Source of the DNA: an uncultured Flavobacteriales bacterium
GTDB lineage: Bacteria > Bacteroidota > Bacteroidia > Flavobacteriales_D > Parvicellaceae
Assembly: GCA_943787725.1 (NCBI GenBank)
Contig: CALSNM010000001.1
Span: 124,001 to 188,000 of the forward strand
Direction of reading: 5' to 3'
Length of the DNA: 64,000 nucleotides
Shown here: in pieces, positions 35,855 to 45,401 of the stretch
Numbering within the stretch: position 1 is the stretch's first letter
How the letters are laid out: every line of letters starts with the position of its first letter
Notes under the pieces: generated by a model
Seen by the model: only the letters and a program-made list of their open reading frames with translations
Databases searched by the model: none
Told to the model about the DNA's origin: nothing
Made by a program: the position numbers and the translations under genes

Positions 35855-37261
35855 ATGGTTTTTAGTTCGACCATATTTTTATTTCTATTTCTTCCCATTA
35901 TTATTTTGGGAAACTTTCTATTGAATCAAAAACATAGAAATACATTTCTATTTATTGGAAGTTTACTTTTCTACTTCTGGGGAGAAAAATCGCTAACCAT
36001 TATCATGCTATGCTCAATATTAATCAACTACTTTTCTGGTATTGGAATAGGCTATTTGCAAAAACAAAAACAGTCAGCAAAACCACTATTAACATTAGCT
36101 ATAATAGCAAACCTAACTTTTCTGCTATACTACAAATATTTTGATTTTTTTCTTGACAACATATCCTACTTTGGTTTTAAGTCAGCATTTGAAGATTCTG
36201 AAATTATTCTGCCAATCGGTATTTCATTTTTCACCTTTCAAGGTATTTCCTATTTAATTGATCTGTATAGAAAAGACGTTCCTTGCCAAAAAAACATCAT
36301 CCATTTGGGTTTGTATATATCTTTTTTTCCGCAATTAATTGCAGGTCCAATTATTCGGTATCATGATATTGCTTCGGAATTGAAAAGCAGGGTTATTACC
36401 AAAAACCTTTTCGCAGAGGGATTAGTGCGGTTTATTCGAGGACTCGCAAAAAAAGTAATTATCGCAAATTCGATGGCATTAATTGCAGATCAAACATTCA
36501 ATATAGATCCTGCAAACTTGCCAACTGCGATAGCATGGCTAGGGATTATTTGTTATACCTTACAAATTTACTTCGATTTTTCAGGTTATTCTGACATGGC
36601 AATTGGTCTTGGAAAAATGCTCGGATTTAATTTTAAAGAAAACTTTAATTATCCCTATATATCCAAGTCTATCAAAGAATTTTGGAAAAGATGGCACATT
36701 TCTTTATCCACGTGGTTTAAAGATTATTTATACATTCCATTGGGAGGAAATAAGAAAGGAGCGCTTTTAACCTATCGTAATCTAATTATTGTGTTTTTTA
36801 TAACAGGTTTTTGGCATGGAGCAAGTTATAATTTCATTTTTTGGGGCTTATTTCATGGCGCTTTTCTCATACTTGAAAAAACGAAAGGCTCATTAATTGA
36901 AAAGCTTCCTAATAGTATAAAACACATTTATGTGCTGCTAGTGGTAATTGTTGGATGGGTGTTTTTTAGGGCAGAAACATTTACTGATGCAATTGTGTAT
37001 GTGCAACATTTATTTACCCTAACATCGGATGGAAGCTATATACCATTTATTTATGTAAATAATTATTTTGTATTTGTTTTATGCCTGGCAATAATTTTCG
37101 CAGCACCCGTTCGAAAAGTAGTTGCACAAAAATTTAATTCCGAAAAGTTTGAAGCTATACAGCTAATTTCAACCTATGGGTTTCATTTCGTATTATTCGT
37201 TTTTTCTATTATGGAGCTCGCACAATCTAGTTACAATCCTTTTATTTATTATCGATTTTAA
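35855..37261 (+). CDS. MBOAT-family O-acyltransferase (AlgI-like)
   Basis: A 468-residue multi-spanning membrane protein of the MBOAT family, similar to AlgI and PatA, which moves acyl (acetyl) groups across the membrane onto polysaccharide. Motifs: FIGSLLFYFWGEKSLTIIM, ILPIGISFFTFQGISYLIDL, FPQLIAGPIIRYHDI, YFDFSGYSDMAIGLGKMLGF, IKEFWKRWHISLSTWFKDYL, YIPLGGNKKG and FWHGASYNFIFWGLFHGAF with the conserved catalytic His. The next gene, three bases on, encodes an AlgX/AlgJ-type partner, which is the usual pairing. Confidence 0.95.
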   Translation: MVFSSTIFLFLFLPIIILGNFLLNQKHRNTFLFIGSLLFYFWGEKSLTIIMLCSILINYFSGIGIGYLQKQKQSAKPLLTLAIIANLTFLLYYKYFDFFLDNISYFGFKSAFEDSEIILPIGISFFTFQGISYLIDLYRKDVPCQKNIIHLGLYISFFPQLIAGPIIRYHDIASELKSRVITKNLFAEGLVRFIRGLAKKVIIANSMALIADQTFNIDPANLPTAIAWLGIICYTLQIYFDFSGYSDMAIGLGKMLGFNFKENFNYPYISKSIKEFWKRWHISLSTWFKDYLYIPLGGNKKGALLTYRNLIIVFFITGFWHGASYNFIFWGLFHGAFLILEKTKGSLIEKLPNSIKHIYVLLVVIVGWVFFRAETFTDAIVYVQHLFTLTSDGSYIPFIYVNNYFVFVLCLAIIFAAPVRKVVAQKFNSEKFEAIQLISTYGFHFVLFVFSIMELAQSSYNPFIYYRF

Positions 37262-37264
37262 GAA

Positions 37265-38344
37265 ATGAAAGGAACAATACAAAATATCTTTATTGGGCTT
37301 ACTCTAATGACTTTATCTGCCCCAGCTCTATTTACATTTTTAGACCTCAAGTTAGCTGACAACTGTGAGAAGCGTAAATTAAATCATTTCCCAGATTTTT
37401 CATTTTCCGAAAAATATATAACTGATTTCGAAAGCTACTTTGACGACAATTTTGGGTTGAGAAATTCATTGATTAGTTGGGGAAGTTCGATCAAAGTAAA
37501 CCTATTCAAGTCATCCGTTCATCCGCAAAATGTTAAGTTCGGAAAATCTGGTTGGTTATTTTACAATAAAATAGATGGAGCGATATTTAACAGTTATACA
37601 CATCAAAATTTATTGACAAAAAAGGAATTAGACTCATTAATTGAAGTATGGGAAAACCGTAAAATAAACCTAGAAAGTAAAAGTATAAAATACATAATGG
37701 CTGTCTGGCCTGATAAAAGCACCATTTACCCTGAGTATCTGCCATTGATAATGCAAGCGCAGATAATAGATACTATCAGCAAAACAGATCAGGTTCTAAA
37801 CTTTCTCCATTCATCGAAATCTAGCATTCCATTTATTGCTGTTAGAAATAAGTTGATGGAAGAAAAAAAGAAAAATAAACTCTACCGAAGACTTGATACA
37901 CATTGGAATCAAATAGGTGCTTTTTACTCATACCATTACTTTATGGAAGAAACCAGTGACATTTTAGGCGTTGTACCTTATAATTTGGAGGATTTTACCA
38001 TTACATACCATGATGAATCAAAAGGCGATTTGTTAAGCATGCTGGGGATATGTGAAACCAATTCGTTTAGTGAAACGAATCCGACGTTGCAATTACATGA
38101 TAATAACCTTACAACTACCAAATCGCAAGGAAAGTATCAGAACTCATTAATATTTAAGAATGAAAAATGCGATAACAGATTAAAGGTATTGGTATTCCGA
38201 GATTCTTTTACCGATGCATTAATTCCCTTTTTTAAAAACCATTTTTACGAAACCCATTTTGTATGGTTCGACTATCAAAATCATATCGTTGAGGCCATTC
38301 AACCAGATATTGTAATTACTTCTTTTGTAGAGCGAAATATTTAA
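37265..38344 (+). CDS. AlgX/AlgJ-like SGNH-type acetyltransferase
   Basis: A 359-residue protein with an N-terminal membrane anchor or signal (residues ~8-25) and a periplasmic AlgX-like SGNH domain: FGLRNSLISWGSSIKVNLF, GKSGWLFYNKIDGAI, the catalytic Asp-His pair in YRRLDTHWNQIGAFYSYHYF, and the Ser block VFRDSFTDALIPFF. AlgX-type proteins accept acetyl groups from the MBOAT partner and O-acetylate exopolysaccharide. It starts three bases after the MBOAT stop, and the recX gene follows 29 bases later. The acceptor polysaccharide is not known. Confidence 0.88.
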   Translation: MKGTIQNIFIGLTLMTLSAPALFTFLDLKLADNCEKRKLNHFPDFSFSEKYITDFESYFDDNFGLRNSLISWGSSIKVNLFKSSVHPQNVKFGKSGWLFYNKIDGAIFNSYTHQNLLTKKELDSLIEVWENRKINLESKSIKYIMAVWPDKSTIYPEYLPLIMQAQIIDTISKTDQVLNFLHSSKSSIPFIAVRNKLMEEKKKNKLYRRLDTHWNQIGAFYSYHYFMEETSDILGVVPYNLEDFTITYHDESKGDLLSMLGICETNSFSETNPTLQLHDNNLTTTKSQGKYQNSLIFKNEKCDNRLKVLVFRDSFTDALIPFFKNHFYETHFVWFDYQNHIVEAIQPDIVITSFVERNI

Positions 38345-38373
38345 TTCGGCATTTTAATATCTTTACCCAAATA

Positions 38374-38841
38374 ATGGCAGGTAAAATAATAACACATATT
38401 GAAGGTCTTGAAAAGGCTAAATCTTATTGCGCTTATCAGGAGCGATGCCATAAAGAAGTTTCGGATAAATTATACTCTTGGAAACTCAATACAGATGAAA
38501 TCGATTATATAATTGACCACTTGCTGCAAGAAAATTATTTGAACGAAGAGCGATTCGCAATTGCTTTTGCTGGAGGAAAATTTAGAATTAAAAAATGGGG
38601 CAGAAAAAAAATAATCCAAAAATTAAAAGAAAAGGGTGTTTCGGATTATTGTATCAAAAAAGGTCTTCAAGAAATAATAGAGCAAGAGTACATTTCAAAC
38701 ATGCACAATCTTATTGAAAAAAAATACATTTCATTAAAAGATAAAAACCCGTTTACAAAGAAAAAGAAAACCGCAGCTTACTTATATAACAAAGGCTATG
38801 AAAGCGATTTAATTTGGGAACATCTTAGCGACTGCTATTAA
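38374..38841 (+). CDS. recX: Regulatory protein RecX
   Basis: RecX binds RecA filaments and limits their activity. The 155-residue helical protein shows three RecX-type repeats: KAKSYCAYQERCHKEVSDKL, DYIIDHLLQENYLNEERFAI, FAGGKFRIKKWGRKKIIQKL with KEKGVSDYCIKKGLQEI, and KKTAAYLYNKGYESDLIWEH. ATG at 38374 with a TATCTTTA box (38358-38365) eight bases upstream, so it may have its own near-leaderless transcript. recA is not in the window. Confidence 0.93.
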   Translation: MAGKIITHIEGLEKAKSYCAYQERCHKEVSDKLYSWKLNTDEIDYIIDHLLQENYLNEERFAIAFAGGKFRIKKWGRKKIIQKLKEKGVSDYCIKKGLQEIIEQEYISNMHNLIEKKYISLKDKNPFTKKKKTAAYLYNKGYESDLIWEHLSDCY

Positions 38842-38922
38842 CAAGTAGGTGTTACTTACAATTTTAGTCAAAGGAAATCTTTGATTTCTTATTTTGTATT
38901 TTTACATTTCAGAATACACTTT

Positions 38923-39258
38923 GTGCCCTATAAAGAAAAAGAAATAACGAAATTATATTACTCCATTGGAGAGGTATCTGCAATGTTTAGCGTCAACAAC
39001 TCATTAATTCGTTTTTGGGAAAAGGAGTTTGACATCATCAAACCGAAAAAGAATAAAAAGGGAAATCGAATGTTTACCCCCGTAGATGTTGAGAATTTCC
39101 ATTTAATATTTCATTTGGTAAAGGAACGTGGTTACACACTCCAAGGAGCGAAAGACCATTTAAAAGGTAATATTGATAAAGCTGCGTGTCAGCATGAGAT
39201 TGTTAAAAGATTACAAAAAATAAAATCTTTTTTAATCGAGATCAAAGAAGACTTATAA
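38923..39258 (+). CDS. MerR-family transcriptional regulator
   Basis: A 111-residue DNA-binding protein with a MerR helix-turn-helix: LYYSIGEVSAMFSVNNSLIR, FWEKEFDIIKPKKNKKGNRM, FTPVDVENFHLIFHLVKERG and YTLQGAKDHL. The conserved family N-terminus in this phylum is PYKEKEIxKLYY, so I chose the GTG at 38923 over a TTG 42 bases upstream. The C-terminal part is a short helix (IVKRLQKIKSFLIEI) for dimerisation and lacks a ligand domain. The regulated genes are not known. Confidence 0.9.
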   Translation: MPYKEKEITKLYYSIGEVSAMFSVNNSLIRFWEKEFDIIKPKKNKKGNRMFTPVDVENFHLIFHLVKERGYTLQGAKDHLKGNIDKAACQHEIVKRLQKIKSFLIEIKEDL

Positions 39259-39431
39259 GAAGCCCTATTTTTGCTGATTGCAAAGTAACTTGTGCGAAAC
39301 AGATATCAGCTGTGGCTATGATTAAATGTCAAGACGTAATTAAGAAAAGTATCTTTAATTTTGAAACAACATTTAAGTGATTTAATTACAATGAAATCGA
39401 AAATAATTATAAGAATATTAAAAAAATAACT

Positions 39432-40169
39432 ATGAATTTACTAAATAACAAAAGTTCTAATCCGATGTTTAATGAGAAGATATTAGACAATTTGGACTTC
39501 GCAAAAGAAGAAAAAATGACCGTTAGCGGAACTGTGAACAAAACAATACTACTGCTCATAATTACAGTTATTACGGCCTTTTTTAGTTGGCAGCAAATGT
39601 TAACTATTTTTAGCATGCCTCTTATGTTTGGAATAATGATACTTGGAATTATTTTGGTGGTAACTGGAATAAGAAAACCGCAGTATGCCCATATTATAGC
39701 TCCTACCTATGCCTTTGTTGAAGGATTGTTTATCGGTGCAATATCCGCTATTTATGCTTCCGCTTTTGAAGGAATAGTTGCAAATGCAGCATTACTGACC
39801 TTTGGCACACTATTTCTTATGCTCTTTATTTATAAAAGTGGGATTATAAAAGTGACAGATAAATTTAGAATGGTAATTACTATGGCGATTGGAGCAATTG
39901 CTTTGCTTTACTTAGCTTCTTGGATTGGTGGATTCATGGGGTTTCAAATGTCATTTTTACATGACAGCAGCCCCTTGTCTATAGGAATCAGTCTGGTAAT
40001 AACAGTAGTGGCTGCATTAACGTTATTATTGGACTTCGATATGATTGAAAAGAATGTTCGAAGTGGTGCACCAAAATCTTACGAATGGATTGGCTCAATG
40101 GCTTTATTGGTTACAATTATATGGTTATACCTAGAGTTTCTTAGACTACTTTCGAAACTATCAGATTAA
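39432..40169 (+). CDS. Bax inhibitor-1/YccA family membrane protein
   Basis: A 245-residue inner-membrane protein with seven predicted helices from residue ~37 on (LLLIITVITAFFSWQQMLTI; FVEGLFIGAISAIYAS; VITVVAALTLLLDFDMIE), a pattern of the BI-1/YccA family. It contains the family motif LLLDFDMIEKNVRSGAPKSY with the di-aspartate region thought to gate calcium or proton flux. The N-terminal ~30 residues are cytosolic. An upstream region of 173 bases holds no other feature. Role here: membrane homeostasis, inferred. Confidence 0.94.
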   Translation: MNLLNNKSSNPMFNEKILDNLDFAKEEKMTVSGTVNKTILLLIITVITAFFSWQQMLTIFSMPLMFGIMILGIILVVTGIRKPQYAHIIAPTYAFVEGLFIGAISAIYASAFEGIVANAALLTFGTLFLMLFIYKSGIIKVTDKFRMVITMAIGAIALLYLASWIGGFMGFQMSFLHDSSPLSIGISLVITVVAALTLLLDFDMIEKNVRSGAPKSYEWIGSMALLVTIIWLYLEFLRLLSKLSD

Positions 40170-40197
40170 TCAAATCATTTTGTGAATTACTTTTAAA

Positions 40198-40217
40198 AAA
40201 CGCTACGCGTAGGGTTT
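40198..40217. repeat. CG-rich palindrome after the Bax-inhibitor gene
   Basis: A perfect 10-bp palindrome CTACGCGTAG (40203-40212) flanked by AAAC and GTTT, followed by TTTTT. It could fold as a weak hairpin terminator after the Bax-inhibitor-1 gene, or be an operator for fabD. Confidence 0.35.
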
Positions 40218-40256
40218 GTTTTTATCTTAAATTCGTGCCAACTTAAAACTAAAGAT

Positions 40257-41150
40257 ATGAAAGCATATGTTTTTCCAGGTCAAGGAGCTCAATTTGTGGG
40301 AATGGGTAAAGACCTTTATGATAATTCTACTGAAGCAAAAGAGCTTTTTGAAAAAGCAAACGATATATTAGGTTTCCGAATTACAGACATTATGTTCGCA
40401 GGTACTGATGAGGAGTTAAAACAAACCAAAGTAACGCAGCCAGCTGTATTTTTACACTCTGTTATTTTAGCTAAAGTATTGGGGAGTGAATTCCAACCAG
40501 CAATGGTAGCTGGCCATTCTTTAGGAGAACTCTCTGCATTAGTAGCAAATGGATCGATTCAGTTTGAAGATGGACTTAAATTAGTTTCTGCCAGAGCTTT
40601 AGCGATGCAAGAAGCTTGTGAAGCTGAACCATCCACAATGGCTGCTATTTTAGGACTAGAAGATGAAGTTGTAGAAAAAGTATGTGAAGAGATTGACGGT
40701 GTAGTGGTTGCTGCCAATTACAACTGTCCAGGACAATTAGTTATTTCTGGAGCTATTCCAGCAGTAGAAACTGCTTGTGAAAAATTGACGGAAGCTGGAG
40801 CAAAAAGAGCGCTAATGTTGCCTGTAGGAGGAGCATTTCACTCCCCATTAATGGAGCCTGCAAGAGAGAAATTAGCAGCTGCAATAGAAGCAACCGAATT
40901 CAACACTCCTTCTTGTCCAATTTATCAAAATGTTACCGCATTAGCTGTTACTAAACCTTCTGAAATAAAACAAAATTTAATTGCGCAACTAACTGCTCCA
41001 GTTCGTTGGACGCAAATAATGCAAAATATGATAGCAGCAGGCTGTACTTCCGCAACGGAAGTAGGACCAGGAAGAGCATTGCAAGGAATGTTTAAGAAAG
41101 TTGATCGAAAATTTGAAACCTCAAGTGCTGAGATTAAAATAGCTGAATAA
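40257..41150 (+). CDS. fabD: Malonyl-CoA:ACP transacylase
   Basis: FabD loads malonyl groups onto acyl carrier protein for fatty acid synthesis. The 297-residue enzyme has YVFPGQGAQFVGMGKDL at the N-terminus, catalytic Ser in VAGHSLGELSALVANGSI (~87), Arg in SARALAMQEACE, and catalytic His in GGAFHSPLMEPAREKL (~198). TEVGPGRALQGMFKKV closes the domain. Normal length. It is convergent with the polysaccharide operon and not next to other fab genes. Confidence 0.97.
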   Translation: MKAYVFPGQGAQFVGMGKDLYDNSTEAKELFEKANDILGFRITDIMFAGTDEELKQTKVTQPAVFLHSVILAKVLGSEFQPAMVAGHSLGELSALVANGSIQFEDGLKLVSARALAMQEACEAEPSTMAAILGLEDEVVEKVCEEIDGVVVAANYNCPGQLVISGAIPAVETACEKLTEAGAKRALMLPVGGAFHSPLMEPAREKLAAAIEATEFNTPSCPIYQNVTALAVTKPSEIKQNLIAQLTAPVRWTQIMQNMIAAGCTSATEVGPGRALQGMFKKVDRKFETSSAEIKIAE

Positions 41151-41158
41151 CTTAATAG

Positions 41159-41189
41159 ATTGCACTCCATCCTATAAACAGGAGGCAAT
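41159..41189. terminator. Imperfect hairpin between convergent genes
   Basis: ATTGC (41159-41163) pairs with GCAAT (41185-41189), with a short inner CC/GG pairing, between the ends of fabD and the cpsB-like gene. It could serve both strands as a terminator; the stem is weak. Confidence 0.3.
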
Positions 41190-41205
41190 GAAAATTGGAT
41201 AAAAA

Positions 41206-41955
41206 CTATAGCTTACTATTCAACAACTTTGGGCTATTTACGATCTTGTGAATATACTCTTTAGTTCTAGCAGAATTAATCATTTCTACATGACCCATAT
41301 GGTGACAGTCAGAACCTAAAAGACTGATCATATCGTTGTCGATTAGCTTTTCAGCAACTTGACGTACTTCTGGGCCATAACTACCTGTTAGAGATCCTAT
41401 GTTTATTTGAAGTTGGATACCTCTATTAATCATATCCTCAAATTTACTCCACTGTTGATGCCAGAACTGATAACGTTCTACATGCGCTAAAACAGGCTTA
41501 TATCCATTAGATTGCATTTGCCAAATAACATCTTTCAAACCACCCGGTTCTTCCATAAATGGAAGCTCAAACAACACATAATTATCTCCAAAAGTGAGTA
41601 GCTCTTTATTTCCAATCTTTTCTGGAAAATCAGCATCAACGTTATATTCTGCTGCTGCATCAACTTCAATGTCAATATTGTTTTGTTTGAGAGCTACTCT
41701 GACTTTCTCTAAACCTTCTAGAATAATCTCAGGTGTATTGCGATAATAGTCACTCATAACATGAGGAGTCGTTATCACTTTTCGATAACCAAAATCCTTC
41801 ATTGCGGAAATAAGTTCAATAGAATCCTCGATTGTTTTAGCTCCATCATCAATACCAGGAATAAAATGTGAATGGACATCTACTTGAAGAATCGATAAAT
41901 CGACGGGATCTAAAACCACTTCTTTCTTCTTATATAAACCTCCAAAAAGTCCCAT
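41206..41955 (-). CDS. CpsB/YwqE-type tyrosine-protein phosphatase
   Basis: A ~249-residue PHP-fold phosphatase. Metal-binding motifs: DVHSHFIPGIDDGAKTIEDS near residue 27-46, VITTPHVMSDYYRNTPE, EVDAAAEYNVDADFPEKIG, PVLAHVERYQFWHQQW, and LLGSDCHHMGHV near the C-terminus. CpsB-type enzymes dephosphorylate the tyrosine kinase (Wzc/CpsD) that controls capsule or exopolysaccharide length. The ATG at 41953-41955 (MGLFGGLYKK) starts one base after the rfbB stop. A longer frame would run into rfbB and is rejected. Last gene of the sugar-nucleotide operon. Confidence 0.92.
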   Translation of the reverse strand: MGLFGGLYKKKEVVLDPVDLSILQVDVHSHFIPGIDDGAKTIEDSIELISAMKDFGYRKVITTPHVMSDYYRNTPEIILEGLEKVRVALKQNNIDIEVDAAAEYNVDADFPEKIGNKELLTFGDNYVLFELPFMEEPGGLKDVIWQMQSNGYKPVLAHVERYQFWHQQWSKFEDMINRGIQLQINIGSLTGSYGPEVRQVAEKLIDNDMISLLGSDCHHMGHVEMINSARTKEYIHKIVNSPKLLNSKL

Positions 41956-41956
41956 A

Positions 41957-43009
41957 TTATCTATTGATATATTGATTTTTATAATAATCCAAATATGCGC
42001 CTGAAGTGATGTTCTCCATCCATTCTTCATTTGCTAAATACCAATCAATAGTCTTGTCCATTCCTTGCTCGAAAGTGACAGATGGCTCCCAACCTAATTC
42101 TTCTTTTATTTTGGCAGCATCAATAGCATATCGCATATCGTGGCCAGCTCTATCCTTTACAAAAGTAATTAATCCACGAGAAGTTCCTTTTTCCCTTCCT
42201 AATTTTTCATCCATTGTATCGCACAATAAATGCACAATATCAATATTTTTCCATTCGTTATAACCTCCAATATTATAAGTATCCCCTACTCTTCCTTTAT
42301 GAAAAACATCATCAATAGCCCTTGCATGATCTACAACCCACAACCAATCTCTCACATTAACCCCTTCTCCGTATACAGGAAGTGGTTTATTATGCTTGAT
42401 ATTGTTAATCATTAAAGGTAATAATTTCTCCGGAAACTGATGTGATCCGTAGTTATTACTGCAATTTGAAATCTTAACAGGCAAACCATAAGTATGATTA
42501 TACGCTCTCACAATATGATCAGAACTTGCTTTTGAAGCAGAATAAGGGCTTCTTGGGTCATAAGGTGTATCCTCATAAAAAAAACCGTCAGCTCCTAAGG
42601 AGCCGTAAACCTCATCCGTAGATATATGGTAAAATATTTTTCCATCCATATTGTCATTCCAACAATCTTTAGCAGCATTCAATAAGTTTAATGTCCCAAC
42701 TATATTGGTCATTATGAACTCCTTCGGGTTGGAAATGGATCGATCTACATGACTTTCTGCCGCCAAATGCACTACTCCTTCAAACTTATACTTTTCGAAC
42801 AATTCAAATATTACCTTGTCGTCGTTAATATCCGCTTTTACAAAAGTATAATTTGGTGCATCCTCAACATCTTTTAAATTTTCGGGATTACCCGCATATG
42901 TAAGCTTATCTAAGTTGACAATATTATAATCTGGATATTTATTAATAAACAACCTCACTAAATGAGATCCTATAAACCCACTTCCTCCTGTTATTAAAAT
43001 GTTTTTCAT
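41957..43009 (-). CDS. rfbB: dTDP-glucose 4,6-dehydratase
   Basis: RfbB makes dTDP-4-keto-6-deoxyglucose, the branch point to rhamnose and other deoxysugars. The 350-residue SDR enzyme has NAD motif GGSGFIGSHLVRLF, LDKLTYAGNPENL, HLAAESHVDRSI, STDEVYGSLG, catalytic Tyr-Lys YSASKASSDHIVRAY, SNNYGSHQFPEKLLP and the family signature GVNVRDWLWVVDHARAI. Length normal. No rfbA, C or D genes accompany it here, so the remaining rhamnose steps are encoded elsewhere or the keto sugar feeds another path. Confidence 0.96.
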   Translation of the reverse strand: MKNILITGGSGFIGSHLVRLFINKYPDYNIVNLDKLTYAGNPENLKDVEDAPNYTFVKADINDDKVIFELFEKYKFEGVVHLAAESHVDRSISNPKEFIMTNIVGTLNLLNAAKDCWNDNMDGKIFYHISTDEVYGSLGADGFFYEDTPYDPRSPYSASKASSDHIVRAYNHTYGLPVKISNCSNNYGSHQFPEKLLPLMINNIKHNKPLPVYGEGVNVRDWLWVVDHARAIDDVFHKGRVGDTYNIGGYNEWKNIDIVHLLCDTMDEKLGREKGTSRGLITFVKDRAGHDMRYAIDAAKIKEELGWEPSVTFEQGMDKTIDWYLANEEWMENITSGAYLDYYKNQYINR

Positions 43010-43020
43010 CTTTCAGATAA

Positions 43021-44316
43021 TTATAAACTCCAGTAGTCTAAATCAGCAAATTTATTTTTATAAACACCTTTAAGGTCTACAAAAACGCCTTTATCAGTCA
43101 TAATACTCTTAAAATAAGCTTCATCTAAGGCACAATACTCTTTATGATTTACGGCCACGATTACAGCATCATATACTCCTGTTATTTCATTCGTAATGGC
43201 ATAACCATATTCTTCTTGATAATCTGTAGAATCAGCATGAGGATCTACTATCTCGACGGTGCAAGAATAAGACTCAATTTCTTTAACCACGTCAATTACT
43301 TTTGAGTTTCGGATATCACTAACATCTTCCTTAAAAGTTGCTCCCATAACCAAAATACGAGAATTAATAATACTTTTTCCTTTTGCTAGAATTTTCTTAA
43401 CTGTTTGTTTACCAACATAAAAACCCATTGTATCGTTTACATATCGACCAGAGTTAATAATTTTTGCATGATAACCCAATTGTTTTGCTTTGTGCGTTAA
43501 ATAATAAGGATCAACTCCTATACAATGACCACCAACTAAACCTGGAGAAAATTTTAAGAAATTCCATTTAGTTCCGGCAGCTTCTAGCACTTCATAAGTA
43601 TTGATACCCATTCTTCCAAAAATGATTGACAACTCATTGATTAATGCAATATTTACATCTCGCTGCGTATTCTCAATAATTTTAGCAGCTTCTGCTACTT
43701 TAATTGAAGATGCCCTGTGCACTCCTGCATCAACAACTAGCTCGTAAGTCTTTGCAATGTGCTCCGAAGACTCTGAAGTGTCTCCTGAAGAAACTTTTAC
43801 AATACTGGCAAGAGTGTGCACTTTGTCCCCTGGATTAATTCTTTCTGGAGAATATCCAACGTTAAAATCTTCTTTCCACTTTAAGCCAGAAACCTCTTCC
43901 AATACAGGGATACAATCATCTTCTGTACAACCCGGGTAGACCGTTGATTCATAAACAACATAATCTCCTTTTTTCAATGCCTTTCCAACCGTAGTTGAAG
44001 CTCCCAATAAGGGTTGTATATTTGGCTCCTTACTCTCATCAATTGGTGTTGGAACTGCCACAATAAAAAATGTACATTCTTTTAAATCATCAACATCTGC
44101 GGTAAATTCTATATCGCAGTCTTCAAAATCTGAAGCAACTAATTCATCACTTGGATCAATATTGTTTTTCATCAAATCAACCCTTTTTTGATTGATATCA
44201 AATCCAACTACTTTAATCTTTTTTGCAAATTCTAAAGCTATTGGTAATCCAACATAACCCAAGCCAATTAGGGCTAACTTCGTTTCTTTGTTTACCAGTT
44301 TATCGTAAATATTCAT
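43021..44316 (-). CDS. UDP-N-acetylhexosamine 6-dehydrogenase (WbpA/TviB-type)
   Basis: A 431-residue nucleotide-sugar dehydrogenase that oxidises C6 of UDP-GlcNAc or UDP-GalNAc to the uronic acid in two NAD steps. NAD motif LALIGLGYVGLPIALEF, AVPTPIDESKEPNIQPLLGA, YSPERINPGDKVH (WbpA-type), KIIENTQRDVNIALINELSI, catalytic Cys in LVGGHCIGVDPYYL, and FKEDVSDIRNSKV. These features separate it from UDP-glucose dehydrogenase. It sits with WbpB-, WbpD- and WbpE-like genes, which points to UDP-GlcNAc and the diacetamido uronic acid pathway. Starts with ATG at 44314-44316. Confidence 0.93.
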   Translation of the reverse strand: MNIYDKLVNKETKLALIGLGYVGLPIALEFAKKIKVVGFDINQKRVDLMKNNIDPSDELVASDFEDCDIEFTADVDDLKECTFFIVAVPTPIDESKEPNIQPLLGASTTVGKALKKGDYVVYESTVYPGCTEDDCIPVLEEVSGLKWKEDFNVGYSPERINPGDKVHTLASIVKVSSGDTSESSEHIAKTYELVVDAGVHRASSIKVAEAAKIIENTQRDVNIALINELSIIFGRMGINTYEVLEAAGTKWNFLKFSPGLVGGHCIGVDPYYLTHKAKQLGYHAKIINSGRYVNDTMGFYVGKQTVKKILAKGKSIINSRILVMGATFKEDVSDIRNSKVIDVVKEIESYSCTVEIVDPHADSTDYQEEYGYAITNEITGVYDAVIVAVNHKEYCALDEAYFKSIMTDKGVFVDLKGVYKNKFADLDYWSL

Positions 44317-44357
44317 TGTTTATTCGGTTTTAAGACTTAAATCTCTCTTAGTCTATT

Positions 44358-45401
44358 TTATTGTTTTTGTTTATCTCTTACTTCGTAAATTCTTTCTATA
44401 ATATCAACGACCTTCAGACCTTCTAAAGCATTTGTCGTTGCAGTTGTTCTTCCTTTCAATGTATCTACAACATTATCTATCACATAGTGATGATTGGCCG
44501 CTGAGCCTTTGTAAGGTCCGTAATCATTTGGGGGATTAGATGGTGCTAATTCAGGCATCTCATATCCATCAATATGACAATATTCTACTTCATTCATGTA
44601 TTGCCCCCCTACCTTAACACTTCCTTTACTTCCAATAATTGTCAAACTACTTTCTAGGTTTTGTCCCCAAACAGCTGTTGAATAATTCAAGCAGCCCATT
44701 CCTCCATCTACAAAATCAAAAGATACCAATCCTGAATCTTCAAAATCCGTAGAACCCTTATGTGTGAAATCTGCAAATTTTCCTTGGATGTTTTTAACAT
44801 CTCCAAACAACCAATACATAATATCTATGAAATGAGAAAATTGTGTAAATAAAGTTCCACCATCTAAATCCGTAGTTCCTTTCCATCCACCTTTTTTATA
44901 GTAGCGATCATCTCTATTCCAATAGCAATTCACTTGCACCGTAAACACATCTCCGATAATTTTATTCTCAACAATCTCTTTTAACCATTCTGAAGGTGGG
45001 GAATACCTATTCTGCATTACAGCAAAAACATGCTTGTGATTTCTCAACGCCTTAAAAATCACCTTTTCACATTTTGCTTTAGATAGCCCTATTGGTTTTT
45101 CCACAACAATGTGAATCCCTTTGTCCAAAGCTTTTTCAGCCTGTTCTGAATGAACTCCATTTGGCGTACAAATATTCAGAACATCTATTTCTATATTACT
45201 ATACAGCAATTCATCAATTGATGAATAAAATGGCACATCAAACCTTTCAATGCCTAACAAATCTTTATCTGCTATATCGCACAAGGCAACCAATTCTGCT
45301 TCGGCATTTCTAGATGCCATTTCCGCATGTCGTTTTCCAATATGTCCGCAACCTACTATGGCAAATTTTACTTTTTTATCTTCTGCAGTTAACGATTTCA
45401 T
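44358..45401 (-). CDS. Gfo/Idh/MocA oxidoreductase (WbpB-like)
   Basis: A 347-residue NAD(P)-dependent sugar oxidoreductase. Rossmann motif KFAIVGCGHIGKRHAEM, VLNICTPNGVHSEQAEKAL, HIVVEKPIGLSKAKCEKV (with the catalytic Lys-Pro), YYKKGGWKGTTDLDGGTLFT and FSHFIDIMYWLFGDV fit the WbpB type, which oxidises C3 of UDP-GlcNAcA with the WbpE aminotransferase. It overlaps the upstream acetyltransferase gene by four bases. Function inferred from family and context. Confidence 0.92.
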   Translation of the reverse strand: MKSLTAEDKKVKFAIVGCGHIGKRHAEMASRNAEAELVALCDIADKDLLGIERFDVPFYSSIDELLYSNIEIDVLNICTPNGVHSEQAEKALDKGIHIVVEKPIGLSKAKCEKVIFKALRNHKHVFAVMQNRYSPPSEWLKEIVENKIIGDVFTVQVNCYWNRDDRYYKKGGWKGTTDLDGGTLFTQFSHFIDIMYWLFGDVKNIQGKFADFTHKGSTDFEDSGLVSFDFVDGGMGCLNYSTAVWGQNLESSLTIIGSKGSVKVGGQYMNEVEYCHIDGYEMPELAPSNPPNDYGPYKGSAANHHYVIDNVVDTLKGRTTATTNALEGLKVVDIIERIYEVRDKQKQ